DNA of 38,469 nucleotides from contig JAVVEP010000028.1 of NCBI GenBank assembly GCA_032250735.1, positions 1-38,469 on the forward strand, read 5' to 3'. The notes beneath the pieces were generated by a model. That model saw only the letters and a list, made by a program, of their open reading frames with translations. It made no database searches and was not told where the DNA came from. Position numbers and translations under genes: made by a program. Shown piece by piece: positions 24,930 to 34,200 of this stretch. This DNA is from Gammaproteobacteria bacterium. Its GTDB lineage: Bacteria > Pseudomonadota > Gammaproteobacteria > SZUA-152. Numbering within the stretch: position 1 is the first letter of the stretch; every line of letters begins with the position of its first letter.

Positions 24930-25020
24930 GATGGGGTCCTGTCGCGGTAAGGGTTATTTTTGTTTGTTGTGTATGGCGTGTTATTTGTAGCGTGCTGTCT
25001 ATCCGGTTAGGGGCTGCTGC

Positions 25021-25044
25021 TTACTTGCTTACTTGCTTACTTGC
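25021..25044. repeat. 8-bp tandem repeat TTACTTGC x3
   Basis: Three exact head-to-tail copies in the gap between pgi and the Rap1a/Tai-like gene, within the likely 5' region of the pgi transcript. Confidence 0.95.
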
Positions 25045-25069
25045 CAATAAATAATAGTAGGCAATCCCG

Positions 25070-25098
25070 GCTGCGCTAACGGCCCAGCTGCGCTAACG
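25070..25098. repeat. 12-bp direct repeat at a gene end
   Basis: GCTGCGCTAACG occurs at 25070-25081 and 25087-25098. The second copy overlaps the stop codon and last codon of the Rap1a/Tai-like gene; the two are 17 bases apart. Confidence 0.9.
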
Positions 25099-25563
25099 AC
25101 AGGGAAACGCCGTTTGCAGGGCCCGCATCACCAGCTCCTCCGCGGGGCGTTGCAGATAGATCGGGTTGTGCTGGGCAAAGTTGAGCACAATGCCGGCAAT
25201 CTTCTCAAATGAGCGCTGCCAGTCAAAGCAGTAAATGCGAAAGGCGGCCTGATTGCCGCGGCCTGCGGTGGCCAGTGCAAACTCCAGTCGGGCTCGCTCG
25301 TTGGCGTGCCGGGCGGCGGCCATGATGCCGTTCAGATAGGCCATGCAGATAAAGGCGTCATTGCGGGGTATCGGTTTGTCATAGCGTTTGTCCAGCGTCA
25401 GCAGGGCCTGCTCACAACTTACGGCGAGGCTCATGCCGTGGGTGATGGTCTGTACCTCGGCATTGTCCGGGGTGTCGGACCATGCGGGCGCGCAGGTCAG
25501 TAGGCCGATGAGGCACAGCAGCCGGTAGCGTCCGGTCTTTGGGTGTGGCGGGGTGGTATGCAT
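25093..25563 (-). CDS. Rap1a/Tai-domain secreted protein
   Basis: A 156-residue protein with a signal peptide (RYRLLCLIGLLTCAPAWS, cleavage probably near residue 29). The mature part has the Rap1a/Tai pattern: an N-terminal cysteine (AVSCEQALL), a second cysteine in FICMAYLNGIMAA, a third in FRIYCFDW, then IAGIVLNFAQHNPIYLQRP, AEELVMRALQ and a final FPC. Rap1a and Tai4 are periplasmic immunity proteins against type VI secretion amidases, but many relatives occur without effector genes and have unknown roles. It lies 28 bp downstream of glgA on the same strand, so it is probably transcribed with glgBA. No type VI secretion gene is in the window. Family assignment is by motif only; immunity is not implied. 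Confidence 0.72.
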   Translation of the reverse strand: MHTTPPHPKTGRYRLLCLIGLLTCAPAWSDTPDNAEVQTITHGMSLAVSCEQALLTLDKRYDKPIPRNDAFICMAYLNGIMAAARHANERARLEFALATAGRGNQAAFRIYCFDWQRSFEKIAGIVLNFAQHNPIYLQRPAEELVMRALQTAFPCR

Positions 25564-25591
25564 CGTTCTCTTGATTCCCGGATTGTTCTAT

Positions 25592-27091
25592 CTATTCCCT
25601 ATTCCCAGCTATTCCTAAAAGGCGATCCCCAAAAGGGTGCGCGGTAATCGCGTGCAGGGCGTCGTTATAGAGGGCGATATATTGCCCCGCGCTGGCCTCC
25701 CAGGAAAAATCGCTGCTCATGGCCGTGGTCTGTAGTTTTCGCCACAGTTCGGGCCGTTGGTACAGGGCCAGTGCGCGATCGATGGCGGCCATCAGGGCGG
25801 CGGCGGATTTCCCCCCGAGCACAAAACCATTGGCGGTGCCGTTGAGGATATTCACCTCGCTGGCATCGACCACGGTGTCGGCAAGCCCACCGACAGGGGT
25901 CACCACCGGCAGGGTTCCATAGCGCAGACTATAAAGCTGGTTGAGTCCGCAGGGTTCAAAGGTGGAGGGCATCAGGTAGATATCGCTGGCCGCCTCGATC
26001 CGGTGGGCCAGCGGCTCGTTGTAGCCAACGATCACCTTCAGGCGGTCGGGGTGTCGGGCCGCCAGTTTCGCCAACGGTATTTCGTACTGCGGTTCACCGC
26101 TGCCAAGAATGACGAGCTGCACGTCCTTCTTTAATAGTGCCTCCAGGCCCTGCAGGATGAGATCGAAACCCTTTTGCTCGACCAGGCGGCTGACCATGCC
26201 GATCATGGGGAGGCTAGTGTCAGCCGGTAAGGACAGCTCCTGTTGTAGGGCGATTTTATTTAACGGCTTTTTGCCGAGCGTCCGGCGATTGTATTTCTGG
26301 GTTAAATAGTTGTCGGTGCCGGGGTTCCAGTACTTTTCGTCAATGCCGTTAAGGATGCCGGAAAGATCCTTGCGCCGGTGTTGCAACAGACCGTCAAGGC
26401 CATAGCCGTACTCCGGCTGCAGGATTTCCCGCGCGTAATTCGGGCTGACCGCGGTGATCTTGTCGGCATAGGCGAGGCCGCCCTTGATGAAGGACATCTG
26501 GCCGTAAAACTCCAGCCCGTCCATGTGCCACAGCACTTCGGGAAGTTGCAGCTCGGTGAAGGTCTGGCGCTCAAACAGGCCCTGATAGGCAAGATTGTGA
26601 ATCGTGAACACCGTCGCCGGCCGGCTGGCGTGCAGGCTCAGCAGGGCGGGCACCAGGCCTGTCTGCCAGTCGTTGCAGTGTACGATCTCCGGCGTCCAGT
26701 CGAGCTTCAGCCGGTTGAGGGCGATGTCGGTCGCCGCCTGGCAGAAGATGGCGAAACGCAGCGCGTTGTCTTTCCAGGGCTGTCCCTTTTCATCGGCATA
26801 AGGGCCGCCGGGGCGATCAAAGGCCGCCGCACAATCCACCAGCCAGACGCTGACCTTGCTGCCCGGGAGTCGGGCCTCAATGATCTTCACCGGCTGATTG
26901 TAATAGGTAGTTTCGGCCAGAAGTCTGGTGCGTGAAAGCCTGCTCAGGGCCTCGGGATAGGCGGGCAGCAGCAGCCGCACGTCCTGCGATTTTTTCAGCA
27001 AGGCGGGGGGGAGGCTGCCGGCGACGTCGCCCAGTCCGCCGGTTTTGATCAGCGGAAAGGCCTCACTGCTGATATACAGCACCTTGCTCAT
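25592..27091 (-). CDS. glgA: Glycogen synthase GlgA
   Basis: Transfers glucose from ADP-glucose to the growing alpha-1,4-glucan (GT5, GT-B fold). The 499 residues show the N-terminal [16 protein letters not shown] with the ADP-glucose-binding Lys16, the [12 protein letters not shown] segment, the second-domain [16 protein letters not shown], and [19 protein letters not shown] with the conserved glutamate and cysteine of the active site, then GGLADTV. Length is slightly above the E. coli enzyme (477). Its ATG overlaps the glgB stop by four bases (ATGA), so translation is coupled to glgB. It acts with GlgC (upstream, divergent) and GlgB. Confidence 0.96.
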   Translation of the reverse strand: MSKVLYISSEAFPLIKTGGLGDVAGSLPPALLKKSQDVRLLLPAYPEALSRLSRTRLLAETTYYNQPVKIIEARLPGSKVSVWLVDCAAAFDRPGGPYADEKGQPWKDNALRFAIFCQAATDIALNRLKLDWTPEIVHCNDWQTGLVPALLSLHASRPATVFTIHNLAYQGLFERQTFTELQLPEVLWHMDGLEFYGQMSFIKGGLAYADKITAVSPNYAREILQPEYGYGLDGLLQHRRKDLSGILNGIDEKYWNPGTDNYLTQKYNRRTLGKKPLNKIALQQELSLPADTSLPMIGMVSRLVEQKGFDLILQGLEALLKKDVQLVILGSGEPQYEIPLAKLAARHPDRLKVIVGYNEPLAHRIEAASDIYLMPSTFEPCGLNQLYSLRYGTLPVVTPVGGLADTVVDASEVNILNGTANGFVLGGKSAAALMAAIDRALALYQRPELWRKLQTTAMSSDFSWEASAGQYIALYNDALHAITAHPFGDRLLGIAGNRE

Positions 27092-29301
27092 GACACCCTT
27101 TTGAGGATCAGCCCGGCCAGCGGGGGCAGGGTCAGCACCAGGGAGGCGGGGCGGTTCATCCAGGCTAGTTCTTCGCTGTGCAGTGATATCTCGCTGCCGG
27201 CGTTGCTGCCCGAATAATAGCTTGAGTCCGAATTGAAGATGACCTCGTAGCGTCCCGTGGCGGGCACCCCGATGCGATAGTTGTTACGGATCACCGGCGT
27301 GAAATTGAGCACGATGATGAGCGTTTCATGATCGTCCTTGCGCAGGTACGACAACACGGACTGGTCGCTGTCATGGCAGTCAATCCATTCAAACCCCATG
27401 TGGTCGAAGTCATAAAAGTGCAGCGCGGACTGTTGCCGATAGAGGCCGTTAAGGTCGGTCACCAGTTTTTTGATGCCGCCATGCTGTGCGTATTGCAGGA
27501 CATACCAGTCCAGGGTTTTGTCGTGATCCCATTCACTGCCCTGGCCGAATTCACAGCCCATAAACAGCAGTTTCTTGCCGGGATAGGTGAACATGTAGGT
27601 ATAGAGCAGCCGCAGGTTGGCAAAGCGCTGCCATTCGTCGCCCGGCATTTTATACAGCATCGAGCTCTTGCCATGCACCACCTCATCATGTGAGAAGGGG
27701 AGGATAAAATTTTCGGTGAAGAGGTATAACAGCCCAAAGGTCAGGCTGTCATGATGGTAGTGACGATGCACCGGATCCTTGGAAAAGTAGCTCAACGTGT
27801 CATGCATCCAGCCCATGTTCCATTTCATGCTGAAGCCCAGCCCCCCGAGGTTGGTGGGGCGGGTCACCTGGGGCCAGGCGGTGGATTCCTCGGCCATGAT
27901 CATGGTGCCGGGAAAGTGGGTATGGGTGGCGATATTCAGCTCGCGCATGAATTCGATGGCCTCGATGTTCTCATTGCCGCCATGCTGGTTGGGGAGCCAG
28001 TCCCCCGCCTCACGCGAATAGTCCAGGTACAACATGGAGGCCACCGCATCGACCCGCAGGCCGTCGATGTGGTATTCCGTCATCCAGAATACCGCGTTCG
28101 AAATGAGGAAATTTTTTACCTCGTTGCGGCCATAGTTATAGATCAGGGTGCCCCAGTCCCGGTGCTCTCCGCGCCGGGGATCTTCATGTTCATACAGGGC
28201 GCTGCCGTCAAACCGCGCCAGCCCATGTGCGTCCTTGGGGAAGTGGGCGGGCACCCAGTCCAGCAATACGCCGATGCCATGCTGATGGCAGTAATCGACA
28301 AAATAACGGAAGTCATCCGCCGTACCAAAACGACGGGTAGCGGAAAAGTATCCGGTGGTTTGATATCCCCAGGAGGCGTCGAGCGGATGTTCGGTGATCG
28401 GCAGCAATTCGATGTGGGTGAAGCCCGTGTCTTTCACGTAATCGACTAAACGATGGGCGAGCTCGCGATAATTCAGAAAGCCGTTATCGGCGTCCCGCTG
28501 CCAGGAACCCAGGTGGCATTCATAGATGGAGAGTGGCGAATGCAGCCAGTCACTGTGTGCCCTGGCGGCCATCCATTGGTCGTCGTTCCAGCCAAAGGTC
28601 GAGGCCTTTTTGACCACGGAGGCGGTCTGTGGCCGCAGCTCGAGCTGCTGGGCATAGGGATCCGATTTTGAAACGATGGCGCCAGAGTCCCGGTTGCGAA
28701 TCTCGAATTTGTAGAGCTCCCCGCTATCGAGGTCGGGAATAAACAGCTCCCAGACCCCGGTTGCCCCGCGCACATTCATGGGATGCAGCCGCCCGTCCCA
28801 GCCGTTGAAGTCGCCAATTACACTGACGCGCGCGGCACTGGGCGCCCAGGTGGCGAAGCAGACACCGGCGACACCGTCGATAACCGCCGGGTGCGAGCCG
28901 AGAATATGGTAGATATGCAGGTGTTTACCTTCGGCAAACAGGTACAGATCATATTCGCTGATCTGTGGCTCAAAGCTGTAGGGGTCATGTGCGGTGCGCG
29001 ATGAGCCATCGTCAAAAATGCGGGTCACGCAATAGTGCGGTTCGATGTTTTCCAGTGGGCCGGTGCACACAAAAAAATCGCTATTCGAAAGCCGGAAGGC
29101 TGGTATATCATGCCTGGAAATGGTCACGGCCTTTGTGCCGGGCGCGTACACAAGGATACATTCACCCTCCGGGTACACATGCCGTCCCAATATGGTGGAA
29201 GGGGCATGGTGAGAGGCTGACACAATCCTGTTCAGATCATCCTGTAAACCGTTCAGTATCCCGCTTGCCTTGCCAGCAGAGGGTGCGTCATTTTGGGGCA
29301 T
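27088..29301 (-). CDS. glgB: 1,4-alpha-glucan branching enzyme GlgB
   Basis: Introduces alpha-1,6 branches in glycogen (GH13). The 737 residues comprise two N-terminal beta-sandwich modules (CBM48-like; the second contains [21 protein letters not shown]), the catalytic barrel, and a C-terminal beta domain. The nucleophile is Asp418 in [15 protein letters not shown], the acid/base Glu471 in MAEESTAWP, and the third acid lies in [12 protein letters not shown] near residue 539; the 53-residue spacing of the first two equals that in the E. coli enzyme. Having both N-terminal modules makes it the long E. coli-like type. It is the first gene of the minus-strand transcript, divergent from glgC. No clear ribosome binding site precedes the ATG at 29301. 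Confidence 0.96.
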   Translation of the reverse strand: MPQNDAPSAGKASGILNGLQDDLNRIVSASHHAPSTILGRHVYPEGECILVYAPGTKAVTISRHDIPAFRLSNSDFFVCTGPLENIEPHYCVTRIFDDGSSRTAHDPYSFEPQISEYDLYLFAEGKHLHIYHILGSHPAVIDGVAGVCFATWAPSAARVSVIGDFNGWDGRLHPMNVRGATGVWELFIPDLDSGELYKFEIRNRDSGAIVSKSDPYAQQLELRPQTASVVKKASTFGWNDDQWMAARAHSDWLHSPLSIYECHLGSWQRDADNGFLNYRELAHRLVDYVKDTGFTHIELLPITEHPLDASWGYQTTGYFSATRRFGTADDFRYFVDYCHQHGIGVLLDWVPAHFPKDAHGLARFDGSALYEHEDPRRGEHRDWGTLIYNYGRNEVKNFLISNAVFWMTEYHIDGLRVDAVASMLYLDYSREAGDWLPNQHGGNENIEAIEFMRELNIATHTHFPGTMIMAEESTAWPQVTRPTNLGGLGFSMKWNMGWMHDTLSYFSKDPVHRHYHHDSLTFGLLYLFTENFILPFSHDEVVHGKSSMLYKMPGDEWQRFANLRLLYTYMFTYPGKKLLFMGCEFGQGSEWDHDKTLDWYVLQYAQHGGIKKLVTDLNGLYRQQSALHFYDFDHMGFEWIDCHDSDQSVLSYLRKDDHETLIIVLNFTPVIRNNYRIGVPATGRYEVIFNSDSSYYSGSNAGSEISLHSEELAWMNRPASLVLTLPPLAGLILKRVS

Positions 29302-29715
29302 AGGTTTGATGATTTCCGTTCTTTAGTTTTGGTGGATCTGTTCGATATCACACTATCGGCAGGCTGGTCGCTGACTTGTAATACCCGCCATCCCCGGCAC
29401 TGTTATCCGCCGTGAGTTTATTCTCTATACTCGGTGTAATATAAACCTAACACTGGAGTCCGGCTGGTTGATAGCTGCAACCGGCAGATATTACCTTCAG
29501 GTATTCGCGCATTTTGCATACTAGACGTTTTGCATACTAGATAAGTGCAGCCTACCACCAAAAAACATAATAACAGGATATTTCTCCGAAGTTTATGGTG
29601 TGGCTGATTTTTGCGGGTTTATAGGGTGTTATAGTAGGAAACAATTGGCTACCCAGACGGACGTTAGCCGTTCAGCGACGTAGCATCATTTAGCGATAAT
29701 GGGGAGGATGGGCAG
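29302..29715. promoter_or_regulatory. Divergent control region between glgB and glgC
   Basis: 414 bp without a gene, AT-richer than its neighbours. It must hold the promoters for glgBA and for glgC-GH57-malQ-glgP. A possible plus-strand promoter is TTATCC (29403-29408) with TATACT (29426-29431), 17 bases apart, weak at -35, which would give a leader of about 280 bases. TATAGT at 29630-29635 has no matching -35. A pair of 14-bp repeats lies at 29512-29541. No convincing minus-strand promoter was found. Confidence 0.45.
29512..29541. repeat. Paired 14-bp direct repeats in the glgB-glgC control region
   Basis: TTTTGCATACTAGA occurs at 29512-29525 and 29528-29541, 16 bases apart. Identical tandem copies in a divergent control region could be an operator, but the protein that would bind them is unknown. 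Confidence 0.8.
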
Positions 29716-30984
29716 ATGAAGGCGAAAAATTCGCCACGTTTTATCAGTAACCTTACCAGGAACACGCTGGCATTGATTATGGCGGGTGGACGTGGTTCGC
29801 GGTTGCAGCAGCTCACGATGTGGAGGGCGAAGCCGGCGGTCCCCTTTGGTGGCAAGTTTCGGATTATCGACTTCCCGCTATCAAATTGCATCAATTCCGG
29901 CATTCGAAGAATCGGCGTCCTGACGCAATACAAGGCGCATTCGCTCATTCTGCATATTCAAAGAGGATGGGGGCATTTCCGTGGTGAGTTTGGCGAATTT
30001 GTCGAACTCATGCCGGCGCAGCAGCGGATCGAGGCATCCTGGTACGCAGGCACCGCTGACTCTATCTATCAGAATCTCGATATCATTCGCTCGCACTCCC
30101 CCGAGCATGTGCTAATACTGGCCGGGGACCATATCTACAAGATGGACTATGGCGCCATGCTGGCAAAGCATGTCGAAAATAACGCCGATGTCACCATCGG
30201 CTGTATTGATGTCCCTATCGCAAAGGCCTCAGGGTTTGGAGTGATGGGTGTTGATAATGACATGCGCATCACCAGCTTTCTGGAGAAACCCGAAAATCCT
30301 CCGCCCATGCCAGGCAGACCGGACGAGGCATTGTGCTCAATGGGTATCTACATCTTCAATACGGATCTGCTGTTTGAACTGCTGATACGCGATGCGGACA
30401 CACCCAATTCGAGCCGCGACTTCGGCATCGACATCATCCCGCACGCCATAAAAAATTACCGGGTATTCGCCTACCCATTCACCAATGCCAATAGTGATAT
30501 CCAGGCCTATTGGCGTGATGTGGGTACCGTGGACGCATTCTGGGAGGCCAATCTTGAGCTGATCGGCATGACCCCCGAGCTCAATCTGTACGATGAAGAA
30601 TGGCCGATATGGACCTATCAGGAACAGCTGCCGCCGGCAAAATTCGTGTTCAATGATGATGATCGGCGCGGTATGGCGGTCGATTCCATGGTCTCTGGCG
30701 GCTGCATCATATCGGGCGCGCATATTCAGAGCTCATTACTTTTCTCAAACGTCACAGTCGATAATTACACCACGGTCGATTCATCGGTGGTATTGCCCGA
30801 TGTCACCATCGGTAAGAACTGCAGTATTAATCATGCCGTCATTGATAAGTACTGTGAAATTCCGGATGGAACTGTTATTGGCAAAAATGAAAAAGATGAT
30901 AATCAACGGTTTTATGTCTCGCCCACCGGCGTCGTGCTGGTGACACCGGAAATGTTCGGACAAGTGGTTCACTATGTCCGATAG
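29716..30984 (+). CDS. glgC: Glucose-1-phosphate adenylyltransferase GlgC
   Basis: Makes ADP-glucose from glucose-1-phosphate and ATP, the committed step of bacterial glycogen synthesis. The 422 residues contain the nucleotide-binding MAGGRGSRL (about 22-30), the [20 protein letters not shown] segment, the [12 protein letters not shown] and [12 protein letters not shown] motifs, FLEKPENPP with the glucose-1-phosphate-binding lysine, and a C-terminal left-handed beta-helix ([29 protein letters not shown]). The N-terminal extension has the basic residues seen in allosterically controlled enzymes. GGGAGG lies 8 bases before the ATG. It is the first gene of the plus-strand cluster and overlaps the GH57 gene by 11 bases. 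Confidence 0.97.
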   Translation: MKAKNSPRFISNLTRNTLALIMAGGRGSRLQQLTMWRAKPAVPFGGKFRIIDFPLSNCINSGIRRIGVLTQYKAHSLILHIQRGWGHFRGEFGEFVELMPAQQRIEASWYAGTADSIYQNLDIIRSHSPEHVLILAGDHIYKMDYGAMLAKHVENNADVTIGCIDVPIAKASGFGVMGVDNDMRITSFLEKPENPPPMPGRPDEALCSMGIYIFNTDLLFELLIRDADTPNSSRDFGIDIIPHAIKNYRVFAYPFTNANSDIQAYWRDVGTVDAFWEANLELIGMTPELNLYDEEWPIWTYQEQLPPAKFVFNDDDRRGMAVDSMVSGGCIISGAHIQSSLLFSNVTVDNYTTVDSSVVLPDVTIGKNCSINHAVIDKYCEIPDGTVIGKNEKDDNQRFYVSPTGVVLVTPEMFGQVVHYVR

Positions 30985-32683
30985 CCCGAAGAAAGAACTC
31001 CCCTTGAATGTTGTTCTTTACTGGCATATGCATCAGCCGGAATACCGCGATATGCGAAATGGCGAATATCACCTGCCGTGGACCTATTTGCACTCGATAA
31101 AAGATTATGTCGACATGGCGGCGCACCTGGAAGACAGTCCCGGCGCGCGTGCAGTGGTAAATTTCGCCCCCATTCTGCTTGAACAGATTGATGACTATGC
31201 ACGACAGCTTGACGGCTATCTGCGCCATGGCATGGGTTTGCGTGACCCTCTGCTGCTGGCGCTTGCCGATCCGGTGGTGTCGCAGTATCCCGAAAGGCGT
31301 ATGGAAATCACCCGGGCCTGTTTGCGCGCCAATAAACATAGATTGATCGATCGGTTCGTTGAATTCAAAGTGCTGGCAAAGATGGCGCAAGGCCTGTTGC
31401 ATGAGCCGGAAAAAGTAGTCTATTACTCCGAACAATATTTCGCGGATCTTCTGGTGTGGTATCACCTGGCATGGATGGCGGAAACATCCAGAAGAAAAGA
31501 CCCGCGCATTCGCGCTTTGATGGAAAAGGCAAATAACTATAATCTGCATGATCGCCACCTGTTGATTGAAATCATCAGCGAGCTGATCGGTGGCCTGATC
31601 GAACGCTATAAGAAATTGGCGCAGGCCGGCGTCATAGAATTATCCATCTCGCCCTATGCACACCCGATCCTGCCGTTATTGCTGGACCTGACATCGGCCA
31701 AACAGGCTATCCCCGATGTGGAACTGCCTGCTGCTTCTGAATATCCAGGCGGCCTTGAGCGCAGCCGCTGGCATATGCAAAAAGGCATCGAGACATTCAG
31801 GAAATATTTTGGCATGGCACCAAAAGGTTGCTGGCCATCGGAAGGTAGTATTAGTAATGAATCGATTGAGCTGATTGCGGAGACGGGAATTAAATGGTTG
31901 GCCAGCGGCGAAACCGTGCTCAGGAATTCATTGCATAAATCATCGACCAGGGTGAGCAAGTGTTTGCATGAGGCCTATCAGTTCCACGACAACGATGTCG
32001 CCTGCTTTTTTCGGGATGATGGCCTTTCCGACCTGATTGGATTCAAATATTCGGATTGGCATGCCGATGATGCGGTCGCCAACCTGGTTCACCATCTGGA
32101 AGAAATAGCCGAAGCCTGCGCGGAAAAAGAAAATGCTGTGGTGTCAATCATCCTGGATGGGGAAAATGCCTGGGAGTATTACCCGGAAAACGGATTTCAT
32201 TTCATATCGGCGCTCTACAAAAAACTGGCGCAGCACGAAGGCATCAACCTGACCACCTATAGCGAGTATCTTGAAAAGCATAATGCCAGAGCCGTGTTGC
32301 AGGATGTTGTGGCGGGCAGCTGGGTATATGGAACACTGTCAACCTGGATAGGTGAAAAGGATAAAAATCGCGCCTGGGACATGCTGGTCGAGGCGAAGCA
32401 GGTTTTCGACCGAGTGAAAGGCGAGGGCGCGTTGACCGGTGACGAGCTGCTGATTGCCGAGCAGCAGTTGGCAACCTGTGAAAGTTCTGACTGGTTCTGG
32501 TGGTTTGGCGAATATAACTCCGCGGAATCGGTCGCGACCTTTGACGAGCAGTACAGAATGCACCTCAGTAACTTATACCAGCTGCTCAAGGTGGAGGCGC
32601 CCGATTATCTCGCCAAGGCTTTTTCATTTGGCGCAGGAGAACCCGTCATGGGCGGCGCAATGTTACCCGGAAAAAAACAGTAG
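30974..32683 (+). CDS. GH57-family alpha-glucan-active glycoside hydrolase
   Basis: A 569-residue GH57 enzyme, a family of retaining amylases, amylopullulanases, 4-alpha-glucanotransferases and branching enzymes. Seen: the first conserved region [11 protein letters not shown] (residues 16-25), PILPLLLD around 230, the third region [11 protein letters not shown] with the putative nucleophile Glu290, and the fourth region [12 protein letters not shown] with the putative acid/base Asp395. The length and the lack of a signal peptide point to a cytoplasmic enzyme. It overlaps glgC by 11 bases and is followed three bases later by malQ, so it belongs to glycogen metabolism. The exact activity (alpha-1,4 hydrolysis, debranching or transfer) cannot be read from the sequence. 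No glgX is seen nearby, so debranching is a reasonable guess. Confidence 0.88.
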   Translation: MSDSPKKELPLNVVLYWHMHQPEYRDMRNGEYHLPWTYLHSIKDYVDMAAHLEDSPGARAVVNFAPILLEQIDDYARQLDGYLRHGMGLRDPLLLALADPVVSQYPERRMEITRACLRANKHRLIDRFVEFKVLAKMAQGLLHEPEKVVYYSEQYFADLLVWYHLAWMAETSRRKDPRIRALMEKANNYNLHDRHLLIEIISELIGGLIERYKKLAQAGVIELSISPYAHPILPLLLDLTSAKQAIPDVELPAASEYPGGLERSRWHMQKGIETFRKYFGMAPKGCWPSEGSISNESIELIAETGIKWLASGETVLRNSLHKSSTRVSKCLHEAYQFHDNDVACFFRDDGLSDLIGFKYSDWHADDAVANLVHHLEEIAEACAEKENAVVSIILDGENAWEYYPENGFHFISALYKKLAQHEGINLTTYSEYLEKHNARAVLQDVVAGSWVYGTLSTWIGEKDKNRAWDMLVEAKQVFDRVKGEGALTGDELLIAEQQLATCESSDWFWWFGEYNSAESVATFDEQYRMHLSNLYQLLKVEAPDYLAKAFSFGAGEPVMGGAMLPGKKQ

Positions 32684-32686
32684 AAA

Positions 32687-34195
32687 ATGGCCCCAACAGA
32701 ACGTCATATCACGGTGAATCGCCAACGTCGCGCCGGCGTATTACTGCATCCTACCTCGCTGCCGGGACCCCTTGGTAACGGAGACTTCGGGCACCAGGCC
32801 TACCGGTTTATCGAGTTTCTTCATACCCATGGGTTCAAGGTCTGGCAAATGCTGCCATTGGGGCCGACGCATGACGACCGGTCGCCCTATCAATGCCTGT
32901 CGTCACATGCCGGTAACCCGCTGCTGATCAGTCTGGACTGGTTGCACGACAAGGGCTGGCTGGACGCAGGCCAGATCGCTACCCCGAAAACGGATGTCGC
33001 GTACCGTGCGCAGTGTCTGAAATTTGCCTGCCATTTTTTTTATGAGCATTTTTTTTATGGGCAGAATAATACTGAGTGGCAGGCCCGGCTGGCGGGTTTC
33101 ATGCAGGAAAATGTTGCCTGGCTGGAAGACTACGCCCTGTTTGTCAGTCTGAAGAACAAGTTTGAAAAGCGACCCTGGTATGAATGGCCTGACGGCCTGC
33201 GTGATCGCAATGCCGACAGTCTCGATGAGGCGGGTCAGGAACTGAAGGCCGAAATTCGGCAGGTGATATTTGAGCAGTTCCTGTTTTTCAGCCAGTGGGA
33301 AGAGGTGCGCGCCTATGCGCGCCGGCATGATGTTGAATTATTTGGCGACCTGCCGATATTTGTGGCGCGCGATAGTGCCGATGTGTGGGCGGAGCGGGAA
33401 AATTTCCTGATTGATAAAAATGGCGATATGAAATTCATCGCCGGCGTTCCGCCCGATGCCTTTTCCGAAACCGGCCAGCGCTGGGGAAACCCGTTATACG
33501 ACTGGGACTACCTGAAGGCATCAAAATTTGACTGGTGGAAGCAGCGGCTGAAATCGCAGCTGAAGCTGTTTGATATGGTGCGTATCGACCATTTTCGCGG
33601 ATTACAGGCGTGCTGGGAAATTCCCCAGGAGGATGAGACCGCCATCAATGGTCAATGGGTCGAGGTGCCGGGCCGGGAAATGCTGGATGAGCTGTTTGAC
33701 ACGATGCATCGTCTGCCGCTGGTGGCAGAAGACCTGGGTGTCATTACGGACCAGGTGATTGAGCTGAAGGAGTCCTTCAATCTGCCCGGAATGAAGGTGT
33801 TGCAGTTTGCCTTCGATGGCAGCAACAACAATCCCCACCTGCCGCACTGCCACCATGTGGAAGATATTATTTATACCGGTACTCACGATAATGACACCAC
33901 GCTCGGCTGGTTAACGAACGCGAGCAATTATAATGAGGCCTTTTTTAATGACTATGTCGGTATCCCGCATCAGGATATCGAACATAAGTACTGGAGCGTA
34001 ATTAGATTGGCCATGTCATCGGTATCATTTTTAAGTGTGCTTCCCATGCAGGATTTACTGCAGCTGAATTCATCCTCGCGCATGAATATGCCCGGTACCA
34101 CCGAGGGTAACTGGAGCTGGCGTTTTAAATGGTCTGATGTGAGTGATAGCTCTATGAAAAAAATATCACACTTCATGGCTTTGTATCAGAGGTAA
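32687..34195 (+). CDS. malQ: 4-alpha-glucanotransferase (amylomaltase)
   Basis: Disproportionates malto-oligosaccharides by transferring alpha-1,4-glucan segments (GH77), recycling the short chains left by phosphorylase. The 502 residues match the short amylomaltase type (about 500, as in Thermus and plant DPE1), not the 694-residue E. coli MalQ. Seen: RAGVLLHPTSLPGPLGNGDFG, QMLPLGPTHDDRSPYQ, the nucleophile Asp301 in MVRIDHFRG, the acid/base Glu348 in LVAEDLGV and Asp401 in TGTHDNDTT. The gene begins three bases after the GH57 stop, and glgP starts five bases after its own stop, so the four genes form one transcription unit. Confidence 0.96.
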   Translation: MAPTERHITVNRQRRAGVLLHPTSLPGPLGNGDFGHQAYRFIEFLHTHGFKVWQMLPLGPTHDDRSPYQCLSSHAGNPLLISLDWLHDKGWLDAGQIATPKTDVAYRAQCLKFACHFFYEHFFYGQNNTEWQARLAGFMQENVAWLEDYALFVSLKNKFEKRPWYEWPDGLRDRNADSLDEAGQELKAEIRQVIFEQFLFFSQWEEVRAYARRHDVELFGDLPIFVARDSADVWAERENFLIDKNGDMKFIAGVPPDAFSETGQRWGNPLYDWDYLKASKFDWWKQRLKSQLKLFDMVRIDHFRGLQACWEIPQEDETAINGQWVEVPGREMLDELFDTMHRLPLVAEDLGVITDQVIELKESFNLPGMKVLQFAFDGSNNNPHLPHCHHVEDIIYTGTHDNDTTLGWLTNASNYNEAFFNDYVGIPHQDIEHKYWSVIRLAMSSVSFLSVLPMQDLLQLNSSSRMNMPGTTEGNWSWRFKWSDVSDSSMKKISHFMALYQR

Positions 34196-34200
34196 AAGTT

